From Terriglobia bacterium (GTDB lineage Bacteria; Acidobacteriota; Terriglobia; Bryobacterales; Bryobacteraceae), in NCBI GenBank assembly GCA_020073345.1, contig JAIQFI010000042.1, forward strand, positions 1-57,536: a DNA stretch of 57,536 nt, read 5' to 3'. Both the position numbers and the translations under genes were made by a program. Below, one piece after another: positions 1 to 7,345 of the stretch; the stretch's first letter is position 1; the number at the start of each line of letters is the position of its first letter. The notes under the pieces were generated by a model that did not search any database, was not told the origin of the DNA, and was given only the letters and a program-made list of their open reading frames with translations.

Positions 1-781
1 CGCTGTTGCGCACCGACTTGTGCAGCGCCGAGATGAGGTTGTAGTGCTCCTCGCCCGACTTGTCGTAGAGCAGCACCTTGCGCTCGATCACCGATTCCAC
101 GGCATCGCGGTCCAGCACGCCTTCGCGGGCCACGCCCGCCGCCGATTCCAGAATGTTGTATGCCGTGCGAGCGTCCCCGTTGGCATAGATCGCGATTTGC
201 TCCAGCAGATCGCGCGGTGCGGCCAGTTCCAGAGCAGTGAGGCCACGCTCCAGGAGCGTCACGATTTCCTCCATCGAAAGCGCCCGCAGAGCGTACACCT
301 TGGACCGCGAGAGCAGCGCCGAGACGACTTCGAAGGACGGATTCTCGGTGGTGGCGCCAATCAGGATGATGTCGCCGCGCTCTACATACGGCAGAAAAGC
401 ATCCTGCTGGGCTTTGTTGAAGCGGTGAATCTCATCCACGAACACCAACGTCTTGCGGCCGGCGCGGCGCAGACGCTCGGCGTCCGCCATCACCGCCTTG
501 ATTTCCTTAATGCCGCTGAGCACCGCGCTGAACGGCACGAACTCGCAGCGTGTCATGCGGGCAACCAGACGCGCCAGCGTGGTTTTTCCAGTGCCGGGAG
601 GCCCCCATAAAATCATCGACTGCAGCTCGTCGCGCTCGATCTGGGTCCGCAGAGGCTTGCCCGGGCCCAGGATGTGCTGCTGGCCCACGAAGTCTTCCAG
701 GCGCTCGGGCCGCATGCGCTCGGCCAGCGGACGTTTTCCGTCCGGCGCGGAAGGAAGCGGGGCGCTGTCGAAAAGACTCAT
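1..781 (-). CDS. rarA: Replication-associated recombination protein A (AAA+ ATPase), C-terminus cut by window edge
   Basis: RarA/MgsA is a AAA+ ATPase related to clamp-loader subunits and acts at stalled replication forks. The 260 residues visible begin [10 protein letters not shown]. Walker A is GPPGTGKTT at residues 60-68, Walker B is followed by the family signature DEIHRF, and sensor 1 reads GATTENPSF. The reading frame runs off the start of the window, so the C-terminal tetramerisation region is missing. The start is fixed by an ATGA overlap (778-781) with the stop of the methyltransferase gene upstream, which suggests translational coupling. Recognition is firm; the boundary to the left cannot be seen. 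Confidence 0.95.
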   Translation of the reverse strand, partial: MSLFDSAPLPSAPDGKRPLAERMRPERLEDFVGQQHILGPGKPLRTQIERDELQSMILWGPPGTGKTTLARLVARMTRCEFVPFSAVLSGIKEIKAVMADAERLRRAGRKTLVFVDEIHRFNKAQQDAFLPYVERGDIILIGATTENPSFEVVSALLSRSKVYALRALSMEEIVTLLERGLTALELAAPRDLLEQIAIYANGDARTAYNILESAAGVAREGVLDRDAVESVIERKVLLYDKSGEEHYNLISALHKSVRNS

Positions 782-1539
782 GCGTTTCTTTGGCGGCGTG
801 CTTCGTACAGCAAGATGCCTGCTGCGACCGCCGCGTTCAGCGATTCGACCCCAGCGGTCGGGATCTTCAGCCCCGTGGCGCGCGCCGCGAGTTCGGGCCC
901 CACACCCCTTCCCTCCCCTCCGATGACGATGGCGCAAGGAGCCGCCAATTGGGCGTCGGCGACCAAAAGTCTTGCCCGCGGATCGGCCGCATAAAGCTTG
1001 AGGCCATCGGGGATTGCAGTGACGACCGGCAGCCGGAATGCAGACCCCGCCGAGGCTCGCAGGCATTTGGGATTGGACGGACTGACCGTGCCCTTGAGGA
1101 ATACCGCGCCGGTGGCTCCGAAAGCCTCCGCCGTCCTCAGGATGGCTCCTGCGTTCCCAGGATCCTGCACTCCATCGAGAACGACCACCAAAGGCGTCCC
1201 GCGCGGCTCTTTAGGACACAAGTCTTCGACGGTCCACTCCGGCAGGCGGACCAGCGCCAGCACTCCTTGCGGCGATTCGGTGGACGCCAGCTTGTTAAAC
1301 AGGCCATCCAACACGCGCACGACGCGAGTGGCGCCAACGCCCGGAAACTCGCTCGCCGATTCCGCCAGAATCACAGCGTGAATCTCTATCCCACTGCGCA
1401 CCGCCTCGTCCAATAAGTGAGGTCCCTCGGCCAGAACCAGCCGGGCGTTAATGGAACCGGCGCCGGGGACGCCGCCGGCAGCCAAGCGGCGTACCTCTTT
1501 GAGCAAGGGATTCTTATCGCTGATGAGCGTCTCAACCAC
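778..1539 (-). CDS. TrmH/SpoU-family RNA 2'-O-methyltransferase
   Basis: SAM-dependent SPOUT-class methyltransferase, probably acting on rRNA or tRNA ribose. The N-terminal part (ISDKNPLLKEVRRL) matches the substrate-binding domain of this family. The SPOUT core has motif 1 (DPGNAGAILRTAEAFG), motif 2 (GGEGRGVGPEL) and motif 3 (VESLNAAVAAGILLYEA). I chose the GTG at 1539, which gives 253 residues, the usual family length. The frame stays open upstream to 1734, but using the ATG at 1599 would overlap the divergent gene. The stop overlaps the rarA start. The target nucleotide cannot be told from sequence. Confidence 0.88.
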   Translation of the reverse strand: MVETLISDKNPLLKEVRRLAAGGVPGAGSINARLVLAEGPHLLDEAVRSGIEIHAVILAESASEFPGVGATRVVRVLDGLFNKLASTESPQGVLALVRLPEWTVEDLCPKEPRGTPLVVVLDGVQDPGNAGAILRTAEAFGATGAVFLKGTVSPSNPKCLRASAGSAFRLPVVTAIPDGLKLYAADPRARLLVADAQLAAPCAIVIGGEGRGVGPELAARATGLKIPTAGVESLNAAVAAGILLYEARRQRNA

Positions 1540-1597
1540 GTCTGGAGCGAGGGACCTGCGCGTTAAGCAGAGCCTACAATAGATCTGAGCATATCGC

Positions 1598-2209
1598 ATG
1601 AACCGGGTCTTGCTCAGAGTCGGACTGGGCGCCGCCGCCGTGGGGACCGTGGCAGCAGGTATCGGCCTGACCACCGTGGCGCGCGATATTCGCCGCCAGT
1701 CGCGGGTGGATGAGGCGCAGCCCGCCGACGTCATCGTGGTCCTGGGCGCGGCCGAATACCGCGGCCGGCCCTCGCCGGTTCTCGAAGCCCGCCTGAATCA
1801 CGCGCTGTTTCTGTACCTGCGCGATCTGGCCCCGAGGATTCTGACCACCGGGGGCGCGGGCGGCGATCCCACCTTCACCGAGGGCGGCGTGGCGCAAGCC
1901 TACTTGAGCCGGCATGGAGTTCCCGCCGAAGCCATTCTGGTCGAATCGGAAGGCGAGAGCACGGTGCACAGCATCGCCGCCGCGGCCGAAATCATGCGCC
2001 GTATGAATCTCAAGTCGTGCATCGTGGTCAGCGACGGATATCACATCTACCGCGTAAAGAAGCTGCTCGAGAACCAGGGGATGAAGGTGTACGGGTCGCC
2101 GCGCCCCGAGGATCGGGTCCCGTTGGAGCCGGCCGGCTGGAAGCAGGAATGGTTGTACATGCGCCAGGCCCTCGCCTACGGTCTATGGCGAGTCGGCATC
2201 CCGATCTGA
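1598..2209 (+). CDS. YdcF/SanA-like DUF218 membrane-anchored protein
   Basis: A 203-residue protein with one N-terminal hydrophobic segment (residues 4-24) followed by a DUF218 domain. Family landmarks visible are ADVIVVLGAA, the small-residue turn TTGGAGGD, the ESTVHSIAAAAEIM segment and a SDGYHIYRV strand-loop. DUF218 proteins of the SanA/YdcF type are linked to envelope integrity and vancomycin sensitivity in enterobacteria, but the reaction is not established. It is divergent from the methyltransferase gene, with about 60 bp between starts, and convergent with the dehydrogenase gene that ends at 2348. Confidence 0.82.
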   Translation: MNRVLLRVGLGAAAVGTVAAGIGLTTVARDIRRQSRVDEAQPADVIVVLGAAEYRGRPSPVLEARLNHALFLYLRDLAPRILTTGGAGGDPTFTEGGVAQAYLSRHGVPAEAILVESEGESTVHSIAAAAEIMRRMNLKSCIVVSDGYHIYRVKKLLENQGMKVYGSPRPEDRVPLEPAGWKQEWLYMRQALAYGLWRVGIPI

Positions 2210-2347
2210 GAACTCAACAGAGAATGACCCGCCGGTCTTCTAACTTCGTGATGGCCGACCATGCGTTCACAATCGCCTCCTCCAGGCTCTCAACGGTAAC
2301 GACTACGCAGATTTCAGCCGAGAAAGATCTTTCGATGCTTCTATCGG

Positions 2348-4168
2348 TTACTTTCCCTGGACCGAGAATGCCAGGAGCACGTTCCCGGGCATGAAGCTGG
2401 AGCCCGAGTTCACGAACACCATCCCATTGACAACGGCCGGACCGCCAGCATCCATCGCCCCGCCGCGCGCCGCGTCGCCGTTGACCGTCGCGAATTCCTG
2501 AGCTGTGTCCACGTCCCACACTACCTTGCCCGATGCCGTCGAGTACGCCCGCAAGTGCCCGTCCATGGCTCCCGAAAATACCACGCCAGGAATCGCGGTC
2601 ACCGCCGCGGATTGTGCGGGGGAGCAGTCCGTCCTGCCTGCGGCGCAAGGTGCCGGTTTCGCGCTCCACACGATCTTGCCCGCTTCCAGGTCCAGCGCGT
2701 GCAAACCGCCACCTTTGTTGGGATCCACCACAACCCGGAGACCCATCGGAGTGGACGCATCCGCTACCGTGCTGATCCCTACATCGGAGATCGCCACATA
2801 AATATTCTTCCCATCCGATGCCGAACCCCATTGGCTGCCGCCGAGCGCGCTCCCTTCGCCGGCGCGCGTCTGCCACAAGACGGCCCCCTTGTGGTCTGGA
2901 TCGATCGCATGCACCATGCCCGACTTCTGCCCGATGATCAGCGCCCGCCGGCCTCCTCGCAACTCCACCAGAATCGGCGGCTGGCCGAAGTCGAAGTCCG
3001 GACCCATGGCTTCCGGACAATTCGTCGGCATGGGCGAACAGCCCAGGTTGAATGCGTCGCCCTTCGTCAGTTGGCGGGACCACAGCAGCTTGCCCGTCTT
3101 CAGATCCATGGCCAGAATCGCGTCGCTCGTTTCGGTCGGCGGGTCCGAGTAATTGTCTCCCGTCGCGACATACAGCGCCCCCAGCTTTTCGTCGATGGTG
3201 GGCGTTGACCATATGCCCGCGCCCGAAGGTCCGTATTGCTGTGTTCCCGAAGCGTTCTTGTGCGTCGGTTTCGGCTCCTCCGGAATCGTGAAGGTCTGCC
3301 AGAGCTTCTCCCCCGTGGCGGCGTTCAAGGCAATGACACTCCCCCGGAACTTGCAGCACTCAAACTTTGCGTCGCCCGCGAGGGCTTCCTCAAGTGAAGA
3401 GATCGGCTGGTAAATGACACCCTTATGGATCTGTAGCGTCCCCGTCGCCATGGATCCAACGAAGTTCCAAGGGTGGACCTTCCAGATCACTTTGCCCGAT
3501 TCCGCGTTCAGCGCGTAGATGGTCGCCGCGCCGTCCGCGAAATACAACACGGGAATCCCATTGGCATCCGCCACCTTCATGCTCCCCCGCAGCGGTACGT
3601 CCGCGCGAAAGCTCCAGTGCGTGCAGCCTGTATCGGTGTCCAGCGCGTAAACTGCGCCCGTCTGGCTGCTGATGAACAAGCGTCCACCCAAGACCACAGG
3701 CTGCCCTCGTGTCCCAGCGACGCTTCCCAGGTTGAGCGCCCATTTGAGCTTGAGCTTCGGAACGTCGGAAGCAGCGAGCCCGGCTGCCTTGGCATCCTGG
3801 AAGCGCGAGTTGGTCACGCTGGTGCTCCACCCATTCCAGCCAGGTCCTTCCAATTTCGGGTGGAATGCAGCGTCTCCTTTACAGGACCGCTCGGATCCCG
3901 GAATCGCGGTTTGACCGGTGGGGGCGATGAAGCCGAGCAGCGCGAAAAGTTGCTGCGGGGATAACCCCTCCGCCTGCTTCTTCATGCCGCCCGTCGCCAG
4001 GGACGTGAAAATGGCTTCGCCGGTCATCGTCTTGAGAGCATCCAGTTTGGGAGCGCGGCCCTCGGCGGCATCGTGACAAGAAGCGCAACGCTCTTTGTAA
4101 ATCGCGGCTCCATCTTGCGCGATCAGCATCGCCGGAAGAATGAAGGTGAGTAGACACACGCATCGCAT
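2348..4168 (-). CDS. Cytochrome c - PQQ-type beta-propeller dehydrogenase (polyvinyl-alcohol-dehydrogenase-like)
   Basis: An exported 606-residue quinohaemoprotein-like enzyme. Residues 1-17 form a signal peptide (CLLTFILPAMLIAQ). A c-type haem domain follows, with CASCH at residues 28-32. The rest is a propeller with repeated PQQ/WD-like blades, for example YALDTDTGCTHWSF, YALNAESGKVIWKV and IALNAATGEKLWQT. The order haem domain then propeller matches PVA dehydrogenase (cytochrome) family members, which oxidise secondary alcohols in the periplasm. The true substrate is unknown. It follows the HAAS membrane protein gene by 32 bp on the same strand and may be in the padR operon. Confidence 0.85.
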   Translation of the reverse strand: MRCVCLLTFILPAMLIAQDGAAIYKERCASCHDAAEGRAPKLDALKTMTGEAIFTSLATGGMKKQAEGLSPQQLFALLGFIAPTGQTAIPGSERSCKGDAAFHPKLEGPGWNGWSTSVTNSRFQDAKAAGLAASDVPKLKLKWALNLGSVAGTRGQPVVLGGRLFISSQTGAVYALDTDTGCTHWSFRADVPLRGSMKVADANGIPVLYFADGAATIYALNAESGKVIWKVHPWNFVGSMATGTLQIHKGVIYQPISSLEEALAGDAKFECCKFRGSVIALNAATGEKLWQTFTIPEEPKPTHKNASGTQQYGPSGAGIWSTPTIDEKLGALYVATGDNYSDPPTETSDAILAMDLKTGKLLWSRQLTKGDAFNLGCSPMPTNCPEAMGPDFDFGQPPILVELRGGRRALIIGQKSGMVHAIDPDHKGAVLWQTRAGEGSALGGSQWGSASDGKNIYVAISDVGISTVADASTPMGLRVVVDPNKGGGLHALDLEAGKIVWSAKPAPCAAGRTDCSPAQSAAVTAIPGVVFSGAMDGHLRAYSTASGKVVWDVDTAQEFATVNGDAARGGAMDAGGPAVVNGMVFVNSGSSFMPGNVLLAFSVQGK

Positions 4169-4200
4169 AGGTATTTCCTCGTTTCTTTTTTCGCTAATTC

Positions 4201-5220
4201 CTAGGAGGCGGAACCAGCGGTTTGACGGTCGTTGCCCATGCGCCGCCCGTTCTTTCGTATGAAGCGGCGCAATTCATGCACACAGACGAGGCCTGAAACG
4301 ATGCAGGCCAGCACCAATACTCCCCCGACCATCTGATTCAGCGTCGCCAGTGGCTTTGCCTGAGTGGGATCCCACTTGGGACCCGCTACTAGTAAATCCC
4401 CCGCGCGCAGCAGCAAGATCGCCAGCACCGATCCCGCGGCGATCACGGCGGTGCGCAGATACCGCCGCCACTCCGCCGCGACGAAGCCTGTATACCCAAG
4501 CCACGACAGAGAAGTCCAGAACAAAGCCAGCAGCCACAAGGGCAACCGCATCGCGTAAACGGCATCTGACGGGCTGAAAACGCCGCGTCCGCCCCAGACC
4601 CAGAACATCCAGGGTGAGAACAACGCCATAGCCCAAAAGATCAGCCACACTACCTGACCAATAATCTGCACCATTGGTCGCGGTTGCTTCGATGCGACAG
4701 GATGCGTGACAGGAGGCAGAGACTCCGGCTTCCAGCGTTCCCAATACCGGAACTTAAAATATAGGTATTCCCAGGTGGCGAAGATCCACGTGACACCCGA
4801 GGGAATAAAGAATGCCGCCAGCAAAATGTCGCGACCGAGCTTCCAAAGAATCTCGCCGGCGGGCGTGGTTCCCTGAAAGACGAAGACCGCTATGATCACG
4901 CGGACCGTCACCCATCCAACCAGCATGGCGCGCAGTGTGAACCAGTAGAACGGGAAAAACCACGGACTGATCAGACCCCGCATGTTCGGATCGCGGTACG
5001 GGATGGCCACCAGCGCCGGATGACCGCGCTGCTTCAGAATCGCGCTCATTTCCTCGGGGCGCAGTTCCCGCCCCAGTTCCACGGCCCGGTCTTCCGCCAG
5101 CGACTCCAAATTGGAGCGGATTTCCGCCGCGATGTCGTCCATCTTGTCCGGGGGCAGCAGCATCTTGAGCGAGTGAATGTACCGGTCCAGCAATTCCTGA
5201 TTCGTCAATTCCCGTTTCAT
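4201..5220 (-). CDS. HAAS-domain multi-pass membrane protein paired with PadR
   Basis: A 339-residue protein. The soluble N-terminal domain (about residues 1-80, starting MKRELTNQELLDRYIHSLKM) has the helical HAAS pattern that occurs beside PadR regulators in many bacteria. About six or seven hydrophobic segments follow, including residues around 95-115, 130-150, 195-215, 225-245, 255-275 and 300-320. The ATG overlaps the padR stop by ATGA (5217-5220). In PadR-HAAS pairs the membrane protein is thought to act in signalling or envelope-stress sensing. No transporter or enzyme motif is visible here. Confidence 0.75.
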   Translation of the reverse strand: MKRELTNQELLDRYIHSLKMLLPPDKMDDIAAEIRSNLESLAEDRAVELGRELRPEEMSAILKQRGHPALVAIPYRDPNMRGLISPWFFPFYWFTLRAMLVGWVTVRVIIAVFVFQGTTPAGEILWKLGRDILLAAFFIPSGVTWIFATWEYLYFKFRYWERWKPESLPPVTHPVASKQPRPMVQIIGQVVWLIFWAMALFSPWMFWVWGGRGVFSPSDAVYAMRLPLWLLALFWTSLSWLGYTGFVAAEWRRYLRTAVIAAGSVLAILLLRAGDLLVAGPKWDPTQAKPLATLNQMVGGVLVLACIVSGLVCVHELRRFIRKNGRRMGNDRQTAGSAS

Positions 5221-5573
5221 GTTTCTCTCCTTCCTGCCGCCAGCGGCGCATCCAACAGCTTCTCAATCGCTCCATTGATGCTCCGCCACTCCACCAGTAG
5301 CCGTTCCAGCGCGGATTGGCCCTCCTCGGAAAGGCGGTAGAAACGTTTGTTCCGCTTGTCTTCCATCCGCCACTGGCTGACCAGCAACTTCTGGGTTTCC
5401 AATCGCCGGAGAAGAGGATACAAGGTGTTTTCGTCGATATCGAGGCCGTTCTCCGCCAGAGCCTTGCTCAACGCGTATCCGTGATATTCGGATCGGAGTT
5501 TCGCTAGAACAGCCAATACGAGGCAGCCGCGCCGAAGTTCCAACCGAAGATTTTCGAGGACATCCAAGCTCAT
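5217..5573 (-). CDS. PadR-family transcriptional regulator
   Basis: A 118-residue winged-helix repressor of the short PadR-s1 type. The HTH core reads RRGCLVLAVLAKL then YGYA-like HGYALSKAL, and the wing has the family signature ENTLYPLLRRLE. The C-terminal helix used for dimerisation is short (ALERLLVEWRSINGAIEKLL). I chose the ATG at 5573 because it starts MSLDVLENLRLELRRG as the family does and has AAGG just upstream; an extension to 5657 would run through a good promoter. It is coupled to the HAAS gene. Probable targets are its own promoter and the facing promoter at 5682-5710. Confidence 0.9.
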   Translation of the reverse strand: MSLDVLENLRLELRRGCLVLAVLAKLRSEYHGYALSKALAENGLDIDENTLYPLLRRLETQKLLVSQWRMEDKRNKRFYRLSEEGQSALERLLVEWRSINGAIEKLLDAPLAAGRRET

Positions 5574-5595
5574 GACGACCTTGCCTACCACACAC

Positions 5596-5624
5596 AGTGT
5601 ATGGCGCACAGTATAATCTGTCAA
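5596..5624 (-). promoter_or_regulatory. Sigma70-type promoter of padR
   Basis: On the minus strand TTGACA (5624-5619) and TACACT (5601-5596) are separated by exactly 17 bp, ending about 23 bp before the padR ATG. The two hexamers are identical to those of the facing promoter at 5682-5710. Initiation would fall near 5589, giving a very short leader. Confidence 0.6.
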
Positions 5625-5681
5625 GAAGTTTCGTTTCTCGACTTGCCGTATCAACAAAGCACGTCTTTTTGTACATAAGAC

Positions 5682-5719
5682 TTGACAATCATCGGGGGCG
5701 AAGCTACACTAATTGTCAA
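5682..5719 (+). promoter_or_regulatory. Divergent promoter with perfect inverted repeat, candidate PadR operator
   Basis: TTGACA (5682-5687), a 17-bp spacer and TACACT (5705-5710) form a good sigma70-type promoter. An 8-bp perfect inverted repeat TTGACAAT / ATTGTCAA (5682-5689 and 5712-5719, 22 bp between) covers the -35 and the start region. CTACACT is also repeated directly at 5704-5710 and 5720-5726. A dimeric PadR repressor could bind here; that assignment is inference from position and symmetry. Confidence 0.55.
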
Positions 5720-5754
5720 CTACACTTTACAAACAGACAACGAAGGGAGACATT

Positions 5755-5971
5755 ATGAATCCACAAGAACCCCGCGTGAGTGGCTATCAGTCGCGGACCC
5801 TTATGGGCCTGTCTGAAAGCGCTGCGATAATCAAGCTCTTTTTTCGTTCCACCGTTGCGCAAGACTGCTGTTGCGGATACACTACAAGCGGCCGGAGCGG
5901 AGGATAAGCCTCTGCTGGGAAGCAAGCTGAGCGCCGACTCCGGGGCCAAGACCAGGCTGGGGTTCGGTTAA
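5755..5971 (+). pseudogene. Small gene with a likely one-base insertion in a T6 run
   Basis: An ATG at 5755 sits 8 bp after AAGGGAGA, downstream of the strong promoter at 5682. As written, the frame gives 50 residues and stops at 5907 with a Cys-rich tail (QDCCCGYTTSGRSGG). If one T is removed from the T6 run at 5839-5844, the frame continues to 5971 and gives a 71-residue protein whose second half (FVPPLRKTAVADTLQAAG, then EDKPLLGSKLSADSG) has the GC-rich third positions of local coding DNA. I do not recognise the product. I favour the frameshift reading, but the 50-residue product is possible. Confidence 0.5.
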
Positions 5972-6035
5972 AACTGAGCCCCAGCGGCAAGAGTGATTCA
6001 CTGGGATTGGCATCCAAGCGATAAATCCCAGGGGT

Positions 6036-6054
6036 CTGGGGACTGAGTCCCCAG
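6036..6054 (+). terminator. Perfect hairpin after the PadR-facing unit
   Basis: CTGGGGAC - TGA - GTCCCCAG forms an 8-bp perfect stem with a 3-nt loop 65 bp after the repaired stop at 5971. No T-tract follows, so it is only terminator-like; a structural or repeat role is also possible. Nothing else recognisable lies in 5972-6223. Confidence 0.4.
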
Positions 6055-6223
6055 AGAAACATCCCTCCTTTGCTATCGAATCGCTTCGTCCGTTCCGCTC
6101 ACTTTCAGATTCCGTTCTTTCGTCGGACACATGTCTCCGCCCTCAACTTCTGCATGAGCCTATTCCGCTGGTCGGGTGTCGCAATCAATAATCAGCCTCG
6201 TTGGGCTAGGGCCATAGCCGCGC

Positions 6224-7285
6224 TTACCCGAGCGTCGACGAAAGAGCCTGCTGCCGCGGACCCCGCGGCTCGCGATAAACCTGCTGCTTGGTGAGCACCC
6301 ACCAAGCAGCTTCAGCCAAGTGGCGCCCCACGGCGACCACCGCCTTCTGATGATTCTTGGCGCGTTTGATTCGTTGATATAGCCGCACCACGTGAGTACC
6401 CGCCAGCCGGCGCTGGTTGATCACAATCAAGTTACCGATCTCCACAAAAGCCCACTTCAGATTCCGGTTCACGTTGCCGCAGACCTGGCCCATACGCGTG
6501 TGACCGCCGCTGGAACGCACACGCGGCACTAGCCCGGCGTAGCTGGCCAGATGCTGTGCCGTCGGGAACCGATCCACGCGGCCGATCTCCAGCATCAGAA
6601 CCATACTGAGGATTTTGCCTACGCAGGGCAGTGTCTTTAGTAGATCCGCCTCCACGCTTACCTTCATAATCGCGTTCAATCGCTGCTCCGCCGATTCGAT
6701 CTGGACTTCCAGGAAATCGAGCGTCGCCAGCTCTTGTTCGACGGCTTCACGGCTGTGTATCGGTAATTCCGGCAGCCGCGTGCCGAGCTCCAAACGAGCA
6801 GCGACGCCGAAAAGATCTGCTCCCGGCACTTGCACGTTGTGACGCGCGAGCGTGCCGTGGATGCGATTTTTCACTCGCGTGCGAAGCCTCACTAGAAAAA
6901 TGCGGAGGCGAAGCAACTCACGTTGGTCGCGCAGCTCGCTCGGTGGAATCCAGACCTCCGGCAGAGTGCCGTTTCGAAGCAGGATTGCCAGCCCTCTGGC
7001 ATCCAACTTGTCGGTTTTGTTGGTCAAGCCCATTCGCCGCTTGGCCTCTAGCGGGTTGCATAGCCTGGGACGGTGGCCCGAACGCTCCATCTCATCGACC
7101 AGCCAACTGTAGCTCCCGCTAGCTTCCACCGCGATCGCCGAGTGCGCAGGGAGCCGTGCCAGAAACTCGCGGTAAATCTGCCGATCGTGCGCTACCCGTA
7201 GCGCCTCGCCGGCCTGGCCTTTTTCGTTCACGGCGACGAAGACGGAAAACTTCTTGTGTGCGTCACATCCGATAAACTGTTCCAT
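6224..7285 (-). CDS. IS110-family transposase (DEDD recombinase)
   Basis: A 353-residue DEDD/serine recombinase-type transposase, full length for the family. The RuvC-like DEDD site can be followed as D8 (GCDAHKK), E54 (AVEASGSY), D92 and D95 (TDKLDARGLA). The C-terminal transposase_20 domain has the helix-hairpin-helix LPCVGKILSMVLMLEIG and the catalytic-serine block YAGLVPRVRSSGG (S258/S259), then MGQVCGNVNRNLKWAFVE. All key residues are present, so the element may be active. In this family the recombinase is guided by a bridge RNA from the element's non-coding end. Confidence 0.93.
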   Translation of the reverse strand: MEQFIGCDAHKKFSVFVAVNEKGQAGEALRVAHDRQIYREFLARLPAHSAIAVEASGSYSWLVDEMERSGHRPRLCNPLEAKRRMGLTNKTDKLDARGLAILLRNGTLPEVWIPPSELRDQRELLRLRIFLVRLRTRVKNRIHGTLARHNVQVPGADLFGVAARLELGTRLPELPIHSREAVEQELATLDFLEVQIESAEQRLNAIMKVSVEADLLKTLPCVGKILSMVLMLEIGRVDRFPTAQHLASYAGLVPRVRSSGGHTRMGQVCGNVNRNLKWAFVEIGNLIVINQRRLAGTHVVRLYQRIKRAKNHQKAVVAVGRHLAEAAWWVLTKQQVYREPRGPRQQALSSTLG

Positions 7286-7341
7286 ATTGCTGCAGCACCT
7301 CCTCGTGCTAGGGGTTTCGCTCGCAGTCTACGCGAAACCCC
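6224..7341 (-). mobile_element. IS110-family insertion sequence (ends not resolved)
   Basis: The element is recognised from its transposase and the structured non-coding stretch just upstream of that gene. IS110-family elements lack terminal inverted repeats, so the outer ends cannot be placed by eye. The limits given cover only the transposase gene and the upstream hairpin; the real element is probably somewhat longer at one or both ends. Confidence 0.7.
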
Positions 7342-7345
7342 GATG
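7286..7345 (-). ncRNA. Candidate part of the IS110 bridge-RNA region
   Basis: Just upstream of the transposase start is a perfect 10-bp inverted repeat, GGGGTTTCGC (7311-7320) and GCGAAACCCC (7332-7341), around an 11-nt loop. Known IS110-group bridge RNAs come from the non-coding end upstream of the gene and have target and donor loops on such stems. Position and structure fit, but the ends of the RNA and its guide loops are not resolved. Confidence 0.35.

Noticed and set aside
5755-5907. Ribosomally made modified peptide precursor (50 residues with CCCGYTTSG tail)
   Set aside because: No modifying enzyme or transporter is nearby, and a one-base repair gives a more coding-like continuation.
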